A stretch of 64,000 nt of DNA from Malaya genurostris. Its lineage: Eukaryota > Arthropoda > Insecta > Diptera > Culicidae. The stretch lies in contig NC_080571.1 of assembly GCF_030247185.1 (NCBI RefSeq), forward strand, positions 64,022,172 to 64,086,171, read 5' to 3'. This document shows, one piece after another, positions 23,380 to 34,860 of this stretch. Position 1 is the stretch's first letter. Every line of letters starts with the position of its first letter. The notes beneath the pieces are model-generated. The model ran no database searches. It had not been told where the DNA came from and saw nothing but the letters and a program-made list of their open reading frames with translations. The position numbers and the translations under genes were made by a program.

Positions 23380-24673
23380 GATGAATTTTGATGAAATTAA
23401 GTCAACCATTAGAAATCTTAAAAACATGAAGGCTCCTGGTAATGATGGAATCTTTCATATTCTTATTAAAAATCTTCCCGAGACTCCTGGTTAAAATTTT
23501 CAACAAGTGTTTTTCATTAGCTTACTTCCCAAAAAGATGGAAAAACGCTAAAGTAATTCCTGTCCTCAAACCTGATAAAAATCCAGCAGAAACATCAAGT
23601 TATCGACCAATTAGCTTACTTTCTTCTATCAGTAAACTTTTTGAAAAAATTATCTTGTTGAGAATGATGTCTCATATAAATAATAATTCAATTTTTTTAC
23701 CAGAAAAGTTTGGATTTCGTCATGAACATTCAACTACTCATCAACTTGTCAGAGTTACGAACATGATAAAATCAAATAAATATTCTGGGTTATCCACTAG
23801 AGTTGCTCTTCTAGACATAGAAAAAGCATTCGGCAGTGTTTGGCACAAAGGTTTTATAGCAAAAATGTCTGATTTCTAGTTTCCTATTTATTTGATCAAA
23901 ATGATTCAAAATTATTTAACTGATCGTACTCTTCAGGTTAGCTATCAGAATTGTAAATCTGAATTGCTACCCGTACGAGCCGGTGTTCCGCAGGGTTCGA
24001 GCGTTGCTCCAATCTTGTATAATATTTTCACTTCTGATCTTCCAAATCTACCCGTTGGTTGTCAGAAATCGCTATTCTGTGACGACACAAGTCTGTTAGC
24101 CACAGGTAGAAATCTAAGAGTGATCTGCAGTCGCCTACAAAGAAGTTTAAATATTTTCAGTGATTATCTGTCAAAATGGAAAATTAAACCAAACGCAGCA
24201 AAAACGCAATTAATTATCTTTCCTCATAAGCCAAGAGCTTCTTTTCTTAAAGCAAACAATAATCACATTCTCAAATTGAATGGCTTGGAATTGACATGGT
24301 CTAATCATGCTAAGTACTTAGGTTTAACGTATGACAAAAACTCACTTTCAAGGATCACATTGAAGGAATCCAGGCAAAGTGTAATAAATATATTAAATGT
24401 TTATATCCTCTTATAAACAGAAATTCTAAGCTCTGTTTAAAAAACAAGTTGTTAATTTATAAACAAATTTTCAGACCAGCCATGCTTTATGCAGTACCAA
24501 TTTGTTCAAGTTGTTGTTCTACCAGGAAGAAAACGCTTCAAAGGATTCAGAAGAAAATTCTGAAAATGATTCTGAAGCGTCTTCACTGGTTTAGTACAAA
24601 TAAGTTACACAGACTCACAAATATAGAACCATTAGATGTAATGTCACACAATATTATAAGCAAATTCCGATAA
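23380..24673 (+). pseudogene. LINE ORF2 part 2: reverse transcriptase
   Basis: Opens with KAPGNDGI (RT motif 1), changes frame near 23480, then SSYRPISLLSSISKLFEK, ALLDIEKAFGSVWH (motif A, with the catalytic Asp of LDIEKAF kept but the usual second Asp replaced by Gly), a TAG at 23877-23879, VPQGSSVAPILYNIF (motif B) and FCDDTSL at 24075-24095 (motif C; Ala or Tyr usual before DD, here Cys). A frameshift near 24345 leads to the C-terminal thumb and a tail ending at 24673. Target-primed reverse transcription would be its role; this copy cannot make the protein. Confidence 0.88.
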
Positions 24674-24838
24674 AAATCGATGCAATCTTCAATTGAAACG
24701 ATTCGCTCTCTGTATTAGTTAGTAAGTTAGTATATAAGTTCCGTTTCCCCATTACACAATACAAGTTAGTTTACAATTTTCCCTACACAAAAATCACAGA
24801 ATTGCGGAAGCAAATGATGTCCTGATGGTAATAACCAA

Positions 24839-24971
<133 letters not shown>

Positions 24972-25045
24972 GGCTGAACACCCAATTTAAATCTTAATAA
25001 TTTAATTTTAACTCATATTCCAAAAAAAGTGATGAAAAAAAAAAT

Positions 25046-25493
25046 TATATGTTCGTCAACGACAGAACTCTATTGGCTGAGTGTATAATCTAATAAATGT
25101 TATTATGAGGCTATTCAAAAGGCATGGATTAGGAAGGGTTTTAAATATATTCAAAGATTGCTTAGGTGTGTTCAAAAGAGATATGAAATATAAAATGTTT
25201 GCATTCTCCCTTTAAATGACGATATTGAACTTCAAACACACATTACTCTGTAATTCCAGAACCGATAGAGCAAAATTAACAAGGCCATCCGCACTTCGGT
25301 TCAAAAGTTGGTTTTCACAGTATTTGCATAGCCTTTATATTTGAAAAAGGAAAAACATAAAACATCAACTTTGATCAACGTTTTTTTTATCAATTTCATT
25401 CTAACTTTCATATCATAAAACATGACATTGAAAAGTTTCGTTTGCATAAAACCTAAATTATAGTTCCGGAAAGAGACTGGCATTGAATTAAAA
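25046..25493. other. AT-rich spacer
   Basis: No gene; 25285-25330 contains a degraded start of the dispersed module. Confidence 0.5.
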
Positions 25494-26560
25494 TTGTACC
25501 TGCTCTCTAACTCAACATTCACAGATCATTTATCATTATTGTACACGTTTCCAGCGTCGCTCCAAATTTCAAATCAAAGTTTGGTCAAGTGTCAAGTTCA
25601 CTATGGTTTTCGTTCTGACGTTCCGTCTAATGACGGTGACTATTCTGCGGTGCTCTACTCGACGACTGTAGAACAGTTTCCTAAATTCAACCATTTCGAG
25701 AGGAAATATTTGCTCTTCTCTCCATCCCCTCGAACCATATTCATCAGAAGTTTGGTCTGCAGCTCTGCTATCAAAAGTAATGAAGGTAAGCTAGAAGTTT
25801 GAAGCTTTGTCAATTAAAATCACGAACGGTCCCCGACCATTCAACCTGCTATCTGATTATTTTTAATGAAACTTTTTTTTCCCTCTGAAGTCCTAGCCAT
25901 TTCTAATAAAATGTGTCACATCATTAAAACTTTTTTTTCTCCCGGTACCATCGAAATCTGTGGAAGTCACCAGCATGCATCCCATTAAAAAATCGGTGTC
26001 AACAGCACCTGCCAGAGTAGTGCAGTGTTACAACAGTGATTGAATTTTCTGCCCTTTGCAGACTAGCTACTGGCTGGCTGGTTGGCACTTTGTAGAAGAT
26101 GCCCGAACCCATATGCATGAAATTAAATTTCATTGCAGTCATGCTTTCGCCTACGTTCTTATTTCGTGTTTAGAATACCGGACGGGATATGAAAAGAAAC
26201 ACCGCACAACGAGCAACGAGGGCAACACAACAAGACAACACGGGATGTGCAATGTAAATGTGCACTTGGGATGTGCTGTTGCTGCTGCTGCTGCTGCTCC
26301 TGGAGAGGACTCCCACGACGAGGACACACCGGAAGAATTAAGTTATACGGTAGATATTGCGAAAAAGAGCAAACAACCACCGGCTGGAGAGGACACTTCA
26401 ATTAAAACAGCAACTGTAAACATCAAACCCGCTGGAAGTTGACTTTTTTTCCGCTTGTCGCACCGGCTCCTGTCATTGGATACTTTTGGAATGTAGTAGT
26501 GCATCGTTTGGACCGGGATTGGATTTTGGATTTGCCGTTTTTTTTTTGTAAATCACAGGA
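25494..26560. other. Unique island with a short CTG run
   Basis: Non-repetitive and GC-richer. Frames at 25494-25802 (102 codons) and 26056-26442 (128 codons) lack recognisable domains. A GCTGCTGCTG run sits at 26277-26298. Possibly regulatory DNA of a gene outside the window; coding is not supported. Confidence 0.4.
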
Positions 26561-27235
26561 ATGTACTCAACTGTGTGAATGATAGGATCAGGTGGGTTTT
26601 AAACATAATTCAAGCTCTCGAAGCAATGCTTTTTTAGTCCACTTTGAAACCCTACTTTCTACTTTAAACTTTAGCTTCCGGCTTAGCTACCGAGCTTCTG
26701 AGCTGTAGAGTGAAAATAAATTGAAATTTGGTTCGAACAATTTCATTTGATGCTGTCAGCAGCAAAACAATTTTCATCAAAGTAAAAACTTTATTAGTAT
26801 CACTCGATATAGAATAGGATACTGTGAAAGCGTGCTTCAACCATAAAGATACAGTGCTGGTCGAAATGATAGCAGCGCGAATATTGTGTGGAAAATAGGG
26901 TCTTTTTTTCAGTATTTTTTTAGCTTCATTTCATTAAAACCTTGCTGAAACAGTGACAACATTTTTGTAAGAAAAAGAGAGAAATTTAAAAATTTCCGAA
27001 TGGAGTGTCTAATGTATCCCAAACCAGACTGTCTGGTAGCGGTTTATAAGAAAATAATGTGTTTGTGTGTTTTATTTATAAATGCAAATAAAATTATTTT
27101 TGGACTCAGGTAGATGTAGGATCGAACGAATTAGAATGACCCATTTCGTATACAGAACAAATCGCGTTCCGAGGTCAACGACCAGCCCCGCCTCAATGCA
27201 ATGATTGTATCAAATGGATTAGACATTACCAAGAT
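26561..27235. other. No gene recognised
   Basis: AT-rich spacer. Confidence 0.5.
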
Positions 27236-27819
27236 ACTATCGATTTTTTGCACTAACTTTTCTCGAAGATGGCTGAACCGATTTTCACAAACTTAGATTC
27301 TAATGAAAGGTGTTGTGGTCCGATACAAAATTCCTGAATATTATTTGGATCCGACTTCCGGTTCCGTAGTTATGGGGTAAAATGTGCAAAAAATGAAAAT
27401 ATGTGTTCTAACTTTTCTCATAGATGGCGCGACCGATTTTCACAAACCTAAGTTCAAATGAAACGTCTTGTAGTCCCATACGTAACTCCTGAATTTAATC
27501 TGGATCCGACTTCCGGATCCGGAAATATAGGGTAAAGTGTAAAGTAAAAATTGTATACCATCACTGAAAAGGGCGAAAAACCGTGAAAAGTTTGCTGAAT
27601 CGGCCTCAAATCTTCTATAATTGATAGTTTTTATCAGTGGACGGTCAAACAATCCGATTTCGGTTATTCTTTTAAGAATCGAAGAAAATTATTTTGAAGA
27701 ATACCACAGTATTGTATATGATAGTGTGATTGATGTGAGAAAGGCATCATTACACCACTAGGTGGATTAAAACAGGTTTTTTAAGAATCCCTTAGTAATG
27801 TTTATGAACATATGAGTAA

Positions 27820-27856
<37 letters not shown>

Positions 27857-27892
27857 ACATCACTCCACTAGGTGGATTAAAACAAGTTTTTA
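27236..27892 (+). repeat. Dispersed modules, two tandem units plus terminal motif, with (GA)n
   Basis: CTAACTTTTCTC starts recur at 27254 and 27410, a period of about 157 bp. Each unit has the CCGACTTCCGGTTCCG core. The terminal motif occurs twice (about 27745 and 27857), the second after a GA run at 27825-27853. Confidence 0.85.
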
Positions 27893-28857
27893 TCCCATTT
27901 CACACCGCTACTCAGGAACCGGAAGTTTTATCGACATAAAATTCAACAGTAGATTTTGGAATAATCAACAATCGCATTTGCGTTGCCAACTGATATCATC
28001 ATGGTTTCTGCTGATTGCAAAAAAACCTGTTACTTAGGAAATATTATTGGGGATTGATACCATTCCAATTCAAACTGAACAACTCAATAGCATGAAAGAA
28101 ACCATTGCTGGCCGCCCCTATTTCCATCGTTCACAGGGAAGGTTGAAGTATGAGGAGGAGAGGAAATGATAATGTTGTACCTACTTTCCGGAAGGACGAT
28201 GACTCATCATTCTCTTCCATACAGTACTGATCAGATTAAGTTGCACAAGAGCAATTCCAGAAATGCTTAGCAGATCATCAAACTCGACCTTCTCCGATTT
28301 GGATGAAACTTTGCACATGGCTTCAGTATGGAAAACCATAAGTTTTGAACCGATGAAAAGGTCAATCCGACTCACGACTGATATTTAAAGAGGGCGTATG
28401 TATTTTTGCATTTCACAAAAATTGCCTTTTTCAAATCGTTGTAGTTTGGAAACCGTTCATCGTACAAAAATGGCGTTCAGGAAGAAGTTGTAGGGAATCA
28501 ATAGGGCACTCTGAAAAAAATATACACTGAAAAAAAATTGATTTTTTTTCTCAATAATTTCAAAATTAACCCAAAAATATGAATTAAAAGAAAATTAGGG
28601 TTTCGGTTTTTGATGATATCCTTTCTTCTAATAGTAGCTGTTCTTGAGATACTTCGATATTTAATTATAACACCATTTTTCATATTTCCATGAATTGTTT
28701 ATTTGCTTGCTATATCTACAATTATTACATGTACATGAATAATTCTTAATTATATTTAAGGTCTTAAGTTTAAGTTTTAAGTTTTTATAAGGATACCAAA
28801 AGGATTCCAGGTACGCAGAAATACCATTCTTACCATAATAAATACAAAAATAAAGAT
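27893..28857. other. No gene recognised
   Basis: AT-rich. Short frames only (28181-28375 minus, 28498-28683 minus). Confidence 0.5.
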
Positions 28858-29730
28858 GATAATGATAATGATACACTAAACTAAAAACTTTTTCAATTGA
28901 CTAATTACAAACTTGCTCTAGTTTAAGCGCTTAGATTGTTAGCGAATGATAAAATTGACAATTAGATTCTTTCTTGATCATTAATTCTATTCAATTTTGA
29001 TCCATTTCCACAATTTTTTACATTATTAAGTTTTTGAATAACGTCCTTTAACTAGAAGTCAATTTTGATGAATTCAAAGTTACTTGAAAGCTCAATTTTA
29101 GATACAAACAACCTAAAGATGTAAACCTGAACAAATGAAACTGTTTTATTTTATGATAATAATCTTCGAGAAACGTACAAACTTATTAATTTTATAAACA
29201 GTTAATCGATCCAAGAGAAGATTTTATTTATTTGAACGAAAAACAATACGAGGAAGAAAAATGTGAAACCTTCCGCATAAAATATTTAGTTAATTACATT
29301 GATTTTCGCTTTGGCATATTAGGAATATACGGAATGGAATGGAAAATTCAGACATTTTATTCATATCGTAGCTTGATGCTATTAACACATGAATGAACAT
29401 TGTCATAGTTACAACGCGTGTAGCCATCAGACGCTTATTGTTTTGAAGCAAATAATAATTGAACTGAAACTGGCAGTTAACCAAATTCTACGAGGGTTCC
29501 TATTCAAACGATACATGTAAAATCGCAGGTAAACTTACCTTGAGTTTATCTTTGAAACTATACGATATTGCATCTAATTGTATTGTATATGTGAGCCTGT
29601 GGAACTCATTTATACTACTAAACCGAGGAGGCCGCTTTTAGATAAAGTTCAGAATTTAATTTTGAATCTTTTGAAGCATTTAATTCCTGGTGGGACAACA
29701 ACTTGTTCAGTCACGTATAATGAAGAAGAA
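28858..29730 (-). mobile_element. Repeat A, first copy, with captured Juan-like LINE tail
   Basis: Inverted match to 30945-31925 along nearly all its length. On the minus strand 29730-29560 encodes a decayed version of the LINE ORF2 C-terminus also seen at 24510-24670. Confidence 0.8.
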
Positions 29731-30136
29731 GTATCTATGATTATCATCATAACACAACTTTATACTGAATCCAATTTCGCGCCACCATTTTGTTCGTATG
29801 GGAATAGAGATTTAAATATGCAAACCGATCCGTTGACAAATTAAAACATTTTTAAGCTTACAATATTAAGCTTTAAATCGAATTTTGGCATTAAAAATGC
29901 CTTACTCTTCACTATATGGGGCCGGGTGTCAATTAAAAGTTTCAAAAATAGTCGCGTAACCTTTTTGTGTCATAATTTTGAACGTTAATAACTCGGTCAT
30001 TTGTTGATGGATTGTTATAATTTAACAACCAATCGATTCGGAAACTTTTAACTAAAACATGTATGACGACGTCGTTTCAGTATTTCAATAGCATACTATT
30101 GAAAAAATGGTTAGAATCGACCTATGTTTTCATCCA

Positions 30137-30250
30137 CCAATCCCCGTTGTGCAAAATGACGTCAACTTCTTGTTCGGCATAGGAGGCTTTGCGTCATGCA
30201 TAAAAAAACACCGCAACGTTATGCGTAGTATGAAGAGAAATCTATAAATA
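30137..30250 (+). promoter_or_regulatory. CCAAT and TATAAATA in repeat B
   Basis: CCAAT at 30137-30141 and TATAAATA at 30243-30250. Both are also found in the inverted copy near 33015 and 32905. Confidence 0.4.
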
Positions 30251-30284
30251 TAGGCTGCACAATATTTCTTTGCCTAGTCGATGC

Positions 30285-30448
30285 TTGACTGCGAATGAAA
30301 CAAGTAGCTCGTCCAGTGAGCTGATGACTGGATTGTCGCTTTTGCATTATGTGTTGGTGAAATTTCCTGTTGTCTGCACAACACCGTGTTCGCTTGAATA
30401 TCTTATATATCATCTAGCTATTGAAGAACCGAATCAGCGTGATTACTG
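30285..30448 (+). pseudogene. Short H2A-like frame, repeat B first copy
   Basis: Same protein frame as 32669-32866, broken here by an in-frame TGA at about 30320. From LHYVLV through SLEYLIYHLAIEEPNQR it is open. See the minus-strand copy for the H2A comparison. Confidence 0.35.
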
Positions 30449-30944
30449 ATTCTTTTGAAATATCCCTTGTATTTAGCAAATTTTTGGTCGATTTTGCCAT
30501 TAAAAATGCCTTACACTTCGCTTCCCGAGGCTGGGTGTCAATTTAAAACATGCAAAACTAATCGCGTAACATTTTTCTGTCATAATTTTGAACGCTTATA
30601 ACTCAGTCATTTGTTGATGGGTTTATATAATTCAACAACCAATCGATTCGGAAACATTTAACTTAAACTTATGAGATGACGTTATTTGAATATTTCAATT
30701 GCATACCATTGAAAAATTGGTTTGAATTGAGTATTTCATTTTAATTCTCTGGTAACTATCAGGCCAATTTAGAATTATCGGCGATAGATTTTTTGCGGAT
30801 CTAATTTGCAGCGCTTGTTGCTCGATGATTTGTTAATGGATATACCTAATTTCAATTATTCCAAAGCTTCAATATTGTAAGCTTAAAAATATTTTAATTT
30901 GTCTAAAAATGTTTTAATTTGTTGATGGATCGGTGTTTTCAATT

Positions 30945-31925
30945 CCCATACGAACAAAACGTGACAATGTTACTGCAGAAGTTGTTGTCCCACCAGGAAT
31001 TGAACGCTTCAAAAGATTCAAAATTAAATTCTGAAACTTATCTAAAAGCGGCCTCCTCGGTTTAGTAGTATAAATGAGTTCCACAGGCTCACATATACAG
31101 TTCAATTAGATGCAATATCATATACTATCAAAGATAAACTCAAAGTAAGTTTACCTGCGGTTTTACATGTATCCTTTGAATAGGAACCCTCGTAGAATTT
31201 GGTTAACCGCCAGTTTCAGTTTAATTATTATTTGCTGCAAAACAATAAACGTCTGATGACTACACGCGTTGTAACTATAACAATGTTCATTCATATGTTA
31301 ATAACATCAAGTTACAATATTAACAAAATTTCGGAATTTTGTTGCGTATCCATTCCGTATATTCCTAATATGCCAAAGCGAAAATCAATGTAAGTAACTA
31401 AATATTTTATGAGGACTGTTTCACATGCTTTCTTCCTCGTATTGTTGCCATATTATTTACCGACATTTTCCGAAGATTATTGACGATTTTGAAGAAGGAT
31501 TAATAAAATTACGCTATTACTGAGTGTACCGGTACAACATCTTTCGTTAAAATAAATAAAATCTTTTCTTGGATCGATTAACTGTTTATAAAATTAATAA
31601 GTTTGTACGTTTCTCGAAAATTATTATCATAAAATAAAAGTTTTATTTGTTCAGGTTTAAATGTTTAGGTTGTTTGTATCTAAAATTGAGCTTTCGAGTA
31701 ACTTTGAATTCATCATAATTGACTTCTAGTTAAAGGACGTTATTCAAAAACTTAACAGTGTAAAAATTTGTGGAAAGGGATCCAAATTGAATAGAATCAA
31801 TAATCAAGAAAGATTCTAATTGTCAATTTTATCATTCGCTAACAATCTCAGCGCTTAAACTAGAGCAAGTTTGTAATTAGTCAATTGAATATGTTTTTAG
31901 TCTAGTGTATCATCATCATTATCAT
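30945..31925 (+). mobile_element. Repeat A, second copy (inverted), with captured LINE tail
   Basis: Matches 28858-29730 in reverse, with an extra stretch of about 130 bp near 31450-31555. The plus strand at 30960-31150 carries the same LINE ORF2 tail (wording such as CCTCGGTTTAGTA for RFST), truncated at the same 5' point as the first copy. Confidence 0.8.
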
Positions 31926-32004
31926 CTTAATTTTTGTATTAATTATGAAGACCCTAGAAACGTTTCATTTTTAATGTTATTGTGCTCGGTCGTGTCTTGA
32001 ATAC

Positions 32005-32290
32005 AACCCTCTAATTTTTTTTCACTATTATCAGTGCTTTCGGATCCGGAAGCCCGGGACGAATTGCGATTGCATAGCCTTTCTATATGAGAAAGGCAAA
32101 AATATTAGCACTGTTTTTATTTCGAATAGCACTGTACAATATTGCAGCTCCTCGGTGTACATACAACCATTCAAATCGGACTGACACCGATTGGGTGCAG
32201 GACTCCGAAACACACCGCCATTGCCTTATTTCGAACTAATAAAAGTTGGCAATAAAAATTCTTATCTAGTGTCGTCGGAATCATTTAAAT
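32005..32290 (+). repeat. Repeat D, short copy
   Basis: Direct match to 34990-35425, from TATCAGTGCTTTCGGATCCG to TAGTGTCGTCG, but lacking the 157 bp at 35044-35200. Confidence 0.88.
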
Positions 32291-32299
32291 GAGGAAGAT

Positions 32300-33260
32300 C
32301 CATTAACAAATCATCGAGGAACAAGCGCTGCAAATTAGATTCAAAAAATCTATCGCCGATAATTCTAAATTGGTCTGGTAGTTACCAGAGAACCAAAATA
32401 AAATACTCAATTCAAACCGATTTTGCAATTGAAATATTCAAATGACATTATCTCATAAGTTTAAGTTAAATGTTCCCGAATCGATTGGTTGTTTAATTAT
32501 ATAAATCCATCAACAAACGACTGAATTATAAGCGTTCAAAATTACGACAGAAAAATGTTACGCGATTAGTTTTGCATGCTTCAAATTGACACCCAGCCTC
32601 GGGAAGCGAAGTGTAAGGCATTTTTAATGGCAAAATCGACCAACAATTTGCTAAATACATGGGATATTTCAAAAGAACCGATAACCACGCTGATTCGGTT
32701 CTTCAATAGCTAGATGATATATGAGATACTCAAGCGAACACGGTGTTGCGCATACAACAGCAAATCCCACCAAAACATAATGCAAAAACGATAATCCAGC
32801 AAGTGAACGCATATACATTCCAGTCATCAACTTACTGGATGAGCTACTTGTTTCATTCACAGTCAAACATCAACTAGGCAAGTAAATATTGTGCAACCTA
32901 TATTTATAGATTTCTCTTCATACTACGCATAACGATGCGGTGTTTTTTATGCATGACGCAAAGCCTCCTATGTCGAACAAGAAGTTGACGTCATTTTGTA
33001 CAACAGGGATTGGTGGATGAAAACATAGGTCGATTCCAACCATTTTTTCAATAGTATGCTATTGAAATACTGAAACGTTGTCGTCATACATTTTTAAGTT
33101 AAAAGTTTCCTAATCGATTGGTTGTTAAATTGTAAAAATCCATCAACAAATGACCGAGTTATTAACGTTCAAAATTATGACACAAAAAGGTTACGCGACT
33201 ATTTTTGAAACTTTTAATTGAAACCCGGCCCCAAATAGTGAAGAGTACGGCATTTTTAAT
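32300..33260 (-). mobile_element. Repeat B, second copy (inverted)
   Basis: Inverted counterpart of 29882-30850, with both direct units and the promoter-bearing core conserved. Confidence 0.78.
32669..32866 (-). CDS. 65-codon frame, weakly H2A-like, inside repeat B
   Basis: Intact minus-strand frame from ATG 32866 to TGA, 25-30 bp downstream of a TATA-bearing leader. It contains SLAGLSF, then VG, ten residues, then LEYL. Core histone H2A has RAGLQF and VG-ten residues-LEYL or MEYL, so the spacing of the last two matches exactly. The stretch between AGL and VG is shorter than in H2A, and the protein stops where the H2A core would continue. Comparing the two copies over the last 36 codons I count about five silent and four replacement changes, fewer replacements than expected of a neutral sequence. 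It may be a decayed H2A fragment or an unrelated transposon peptide. Confidence 0.35.
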   Translation of the reverse strand: MTVNETSSSSSKLMTGMYMRSLAGLSFLHYVLVGFAVVCATPCSLEYLIYHLAIEEPNQRGYRFF

Positions 33261-33261
33261 T

Positions 33262-33640
33262 AGCATTAGCATTAGAGACCGCCCGTGTGTTGCTACTCCG
33301 TTATTGATCTGGACCAATTGAGATTGCAAAATGATTTTTTGAAGCAACATGTTTGGGAATAACACATTGTTTCACACTGTGCAAACTGTATTGAACCATG
33401 CATGCTGATCAATACCGACGCCGGCCACGTCCGAATGCAGATCTACTTGGGAGGGAAAGGATTGTTAGTTCGATGCATGTTTTAATAATGTTATCATGTG
33501 TTTATTGCTCTGGGTAGCCGGCTACCAAGAATGTTTTAAAGTATTATCGTTTTATGTGTTACTTTGTGCTGGCAACATAATGCACGAAACAGTCAATCTC
33601 CGAAATTGACAAAACTCCGGACAGCCGGCTGTCGAGTATG
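33262..33640 (+). mobile_element. Repeat E, first copy, with cysteine-rich peptide
   Basis: Starts TAGCATTAGCATTAGAGACC, inverted match to 39065-39500. A frame at 33363-33475 encodes a peptide with HCANCIEPC and INTDAGHVRMQIYLG, shared with the second copy. Contains GTAGCCGGCTAC-type palindromes at about 33517 and 33611. Confidence 0.65.
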
Positions 33641-34860
33641 CAGTCACTCGTTTATGCATCTACCTTTCGCGTTTTTTTAGTCATGCAAAAAAACACATAC
33701 GGATTTATAAAAAAAGGTATTATCTCACTGCTAGGTGGATTAAACACGTTTTTATAAATGAAACTACGTGAAACAAAATAAACGAGCGAATAGTATTTAG
33801 ACAAAAAAGTTTATTCATTGCATTGAAATATTCTAAACAGTTATTATAAAATCATTTTAAATCACCAAACAAAGGTCAACAGATTTCACACGCGTCTTGA
33901 TTCTTTATTATTTCCGCTTTATTATTTTAATTATTTTTAAAATTATTAATTGGTTATAACAGTTAATCTGGGCAGCCGGCTACCGAGAAAAATATTAATT
34001 TACTGTTTGAAATATTAATATCAAGTGTTTTTTTAAAATGTATTCAATATACCGATACATGTCATCTCTGTTATTAACTTTGTAATATAAACGGATTTGC
34101 GCAATGGTTGATTTTTATCATTCATTTTATAATCCTGAAAGACAATCAATAACATGGAAGAAGAAATCATTCCTAATAAAACTTTTCTACGAAGCTAGAC
34201 GGAAATTGATAGGTTGAATAAAAAGATGATTTAGTAAAATAGAGTAATCAGAAGTAAAACATTGAAAATATCTGACAACTGAAAGGAAAAAAAAAACTCC
34301 TGCAATTGTCGCCTTTTACGACATGGAAGCAGGAACCCAGTGGATCTATTCTTGGTTCATTTTTTTTCCGCCGAATTCCACACGGCATCTAGGCTGGTAC
34401 AGTCTGGAGAGAGCTAATAGGTACTATCAATCTCTTAGTGGACCCCAGCCCCTAGTGAAGAGTAAGGCATTTTTAATGCCAAAAAACACATTTAAATGTT
34501 TCTGAATAATGACTTGCACTCAGTACTTTGTATGACTTCCCTTTGTACGTGGCATAACTTCCACGAGATTCTGCAGATAATTCTGGTCAAAAGACTCCGA
34601 CGTTTTTGATAAGCTTCGAACAGTCGATATTTGTTGGTTTGATTAAAAGTGGCTGATTTACCTCTCATGCACGAGCAAACGACCTATTAAATACAATATA
34701 AAGCTACGTATGTCGTCAATGCTGGTTTTCAGCACTCTACGCTATACGAAATTGAACAATGCACTCTGTGTGATTCGTTCGCAAAGGAGGGAATGTTTTC
34801 GCAAAGGTGTGGGCGGTTTTGCATAGTTATTTTGTATGACAGCTGGAAAGTTTTGACACT
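33641..34860. other. AT-rich, module end and a solo B border
   Basis: Holds a dispersed-module end (CTGCTAGGTGGATTAAACACG, about 33735), another AGCCGGCT palindrome (about 33972) and an isolated GGCATTTTTAATGCC at 34464. No gene was seen. Confidence 0.55.

Larger units (their letters stand above)
29882..30850 (+). mobile_element. Repeat B, first copy, with promoter and H2A-like frame
   Basis: Built as unit 1 (29882-30120), a CCAAT/TATA-bearing core (30121-30450), then unit 2 (30495-30730), a direct repeat of unit 1. Each unit starts with the palindrome GGCATTAAAAATGCC or a one-base variant. The whole recurs inverted at 32300-33260. Its units resemble the flanks of copies A and B at 2470-2640 and 49850-50020. 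Confidence 0.75.

Noticed and set aside
25494..25802. 102-codon plus-strand frame
   Set aside because: No recognised domain; composition not clearly coding.
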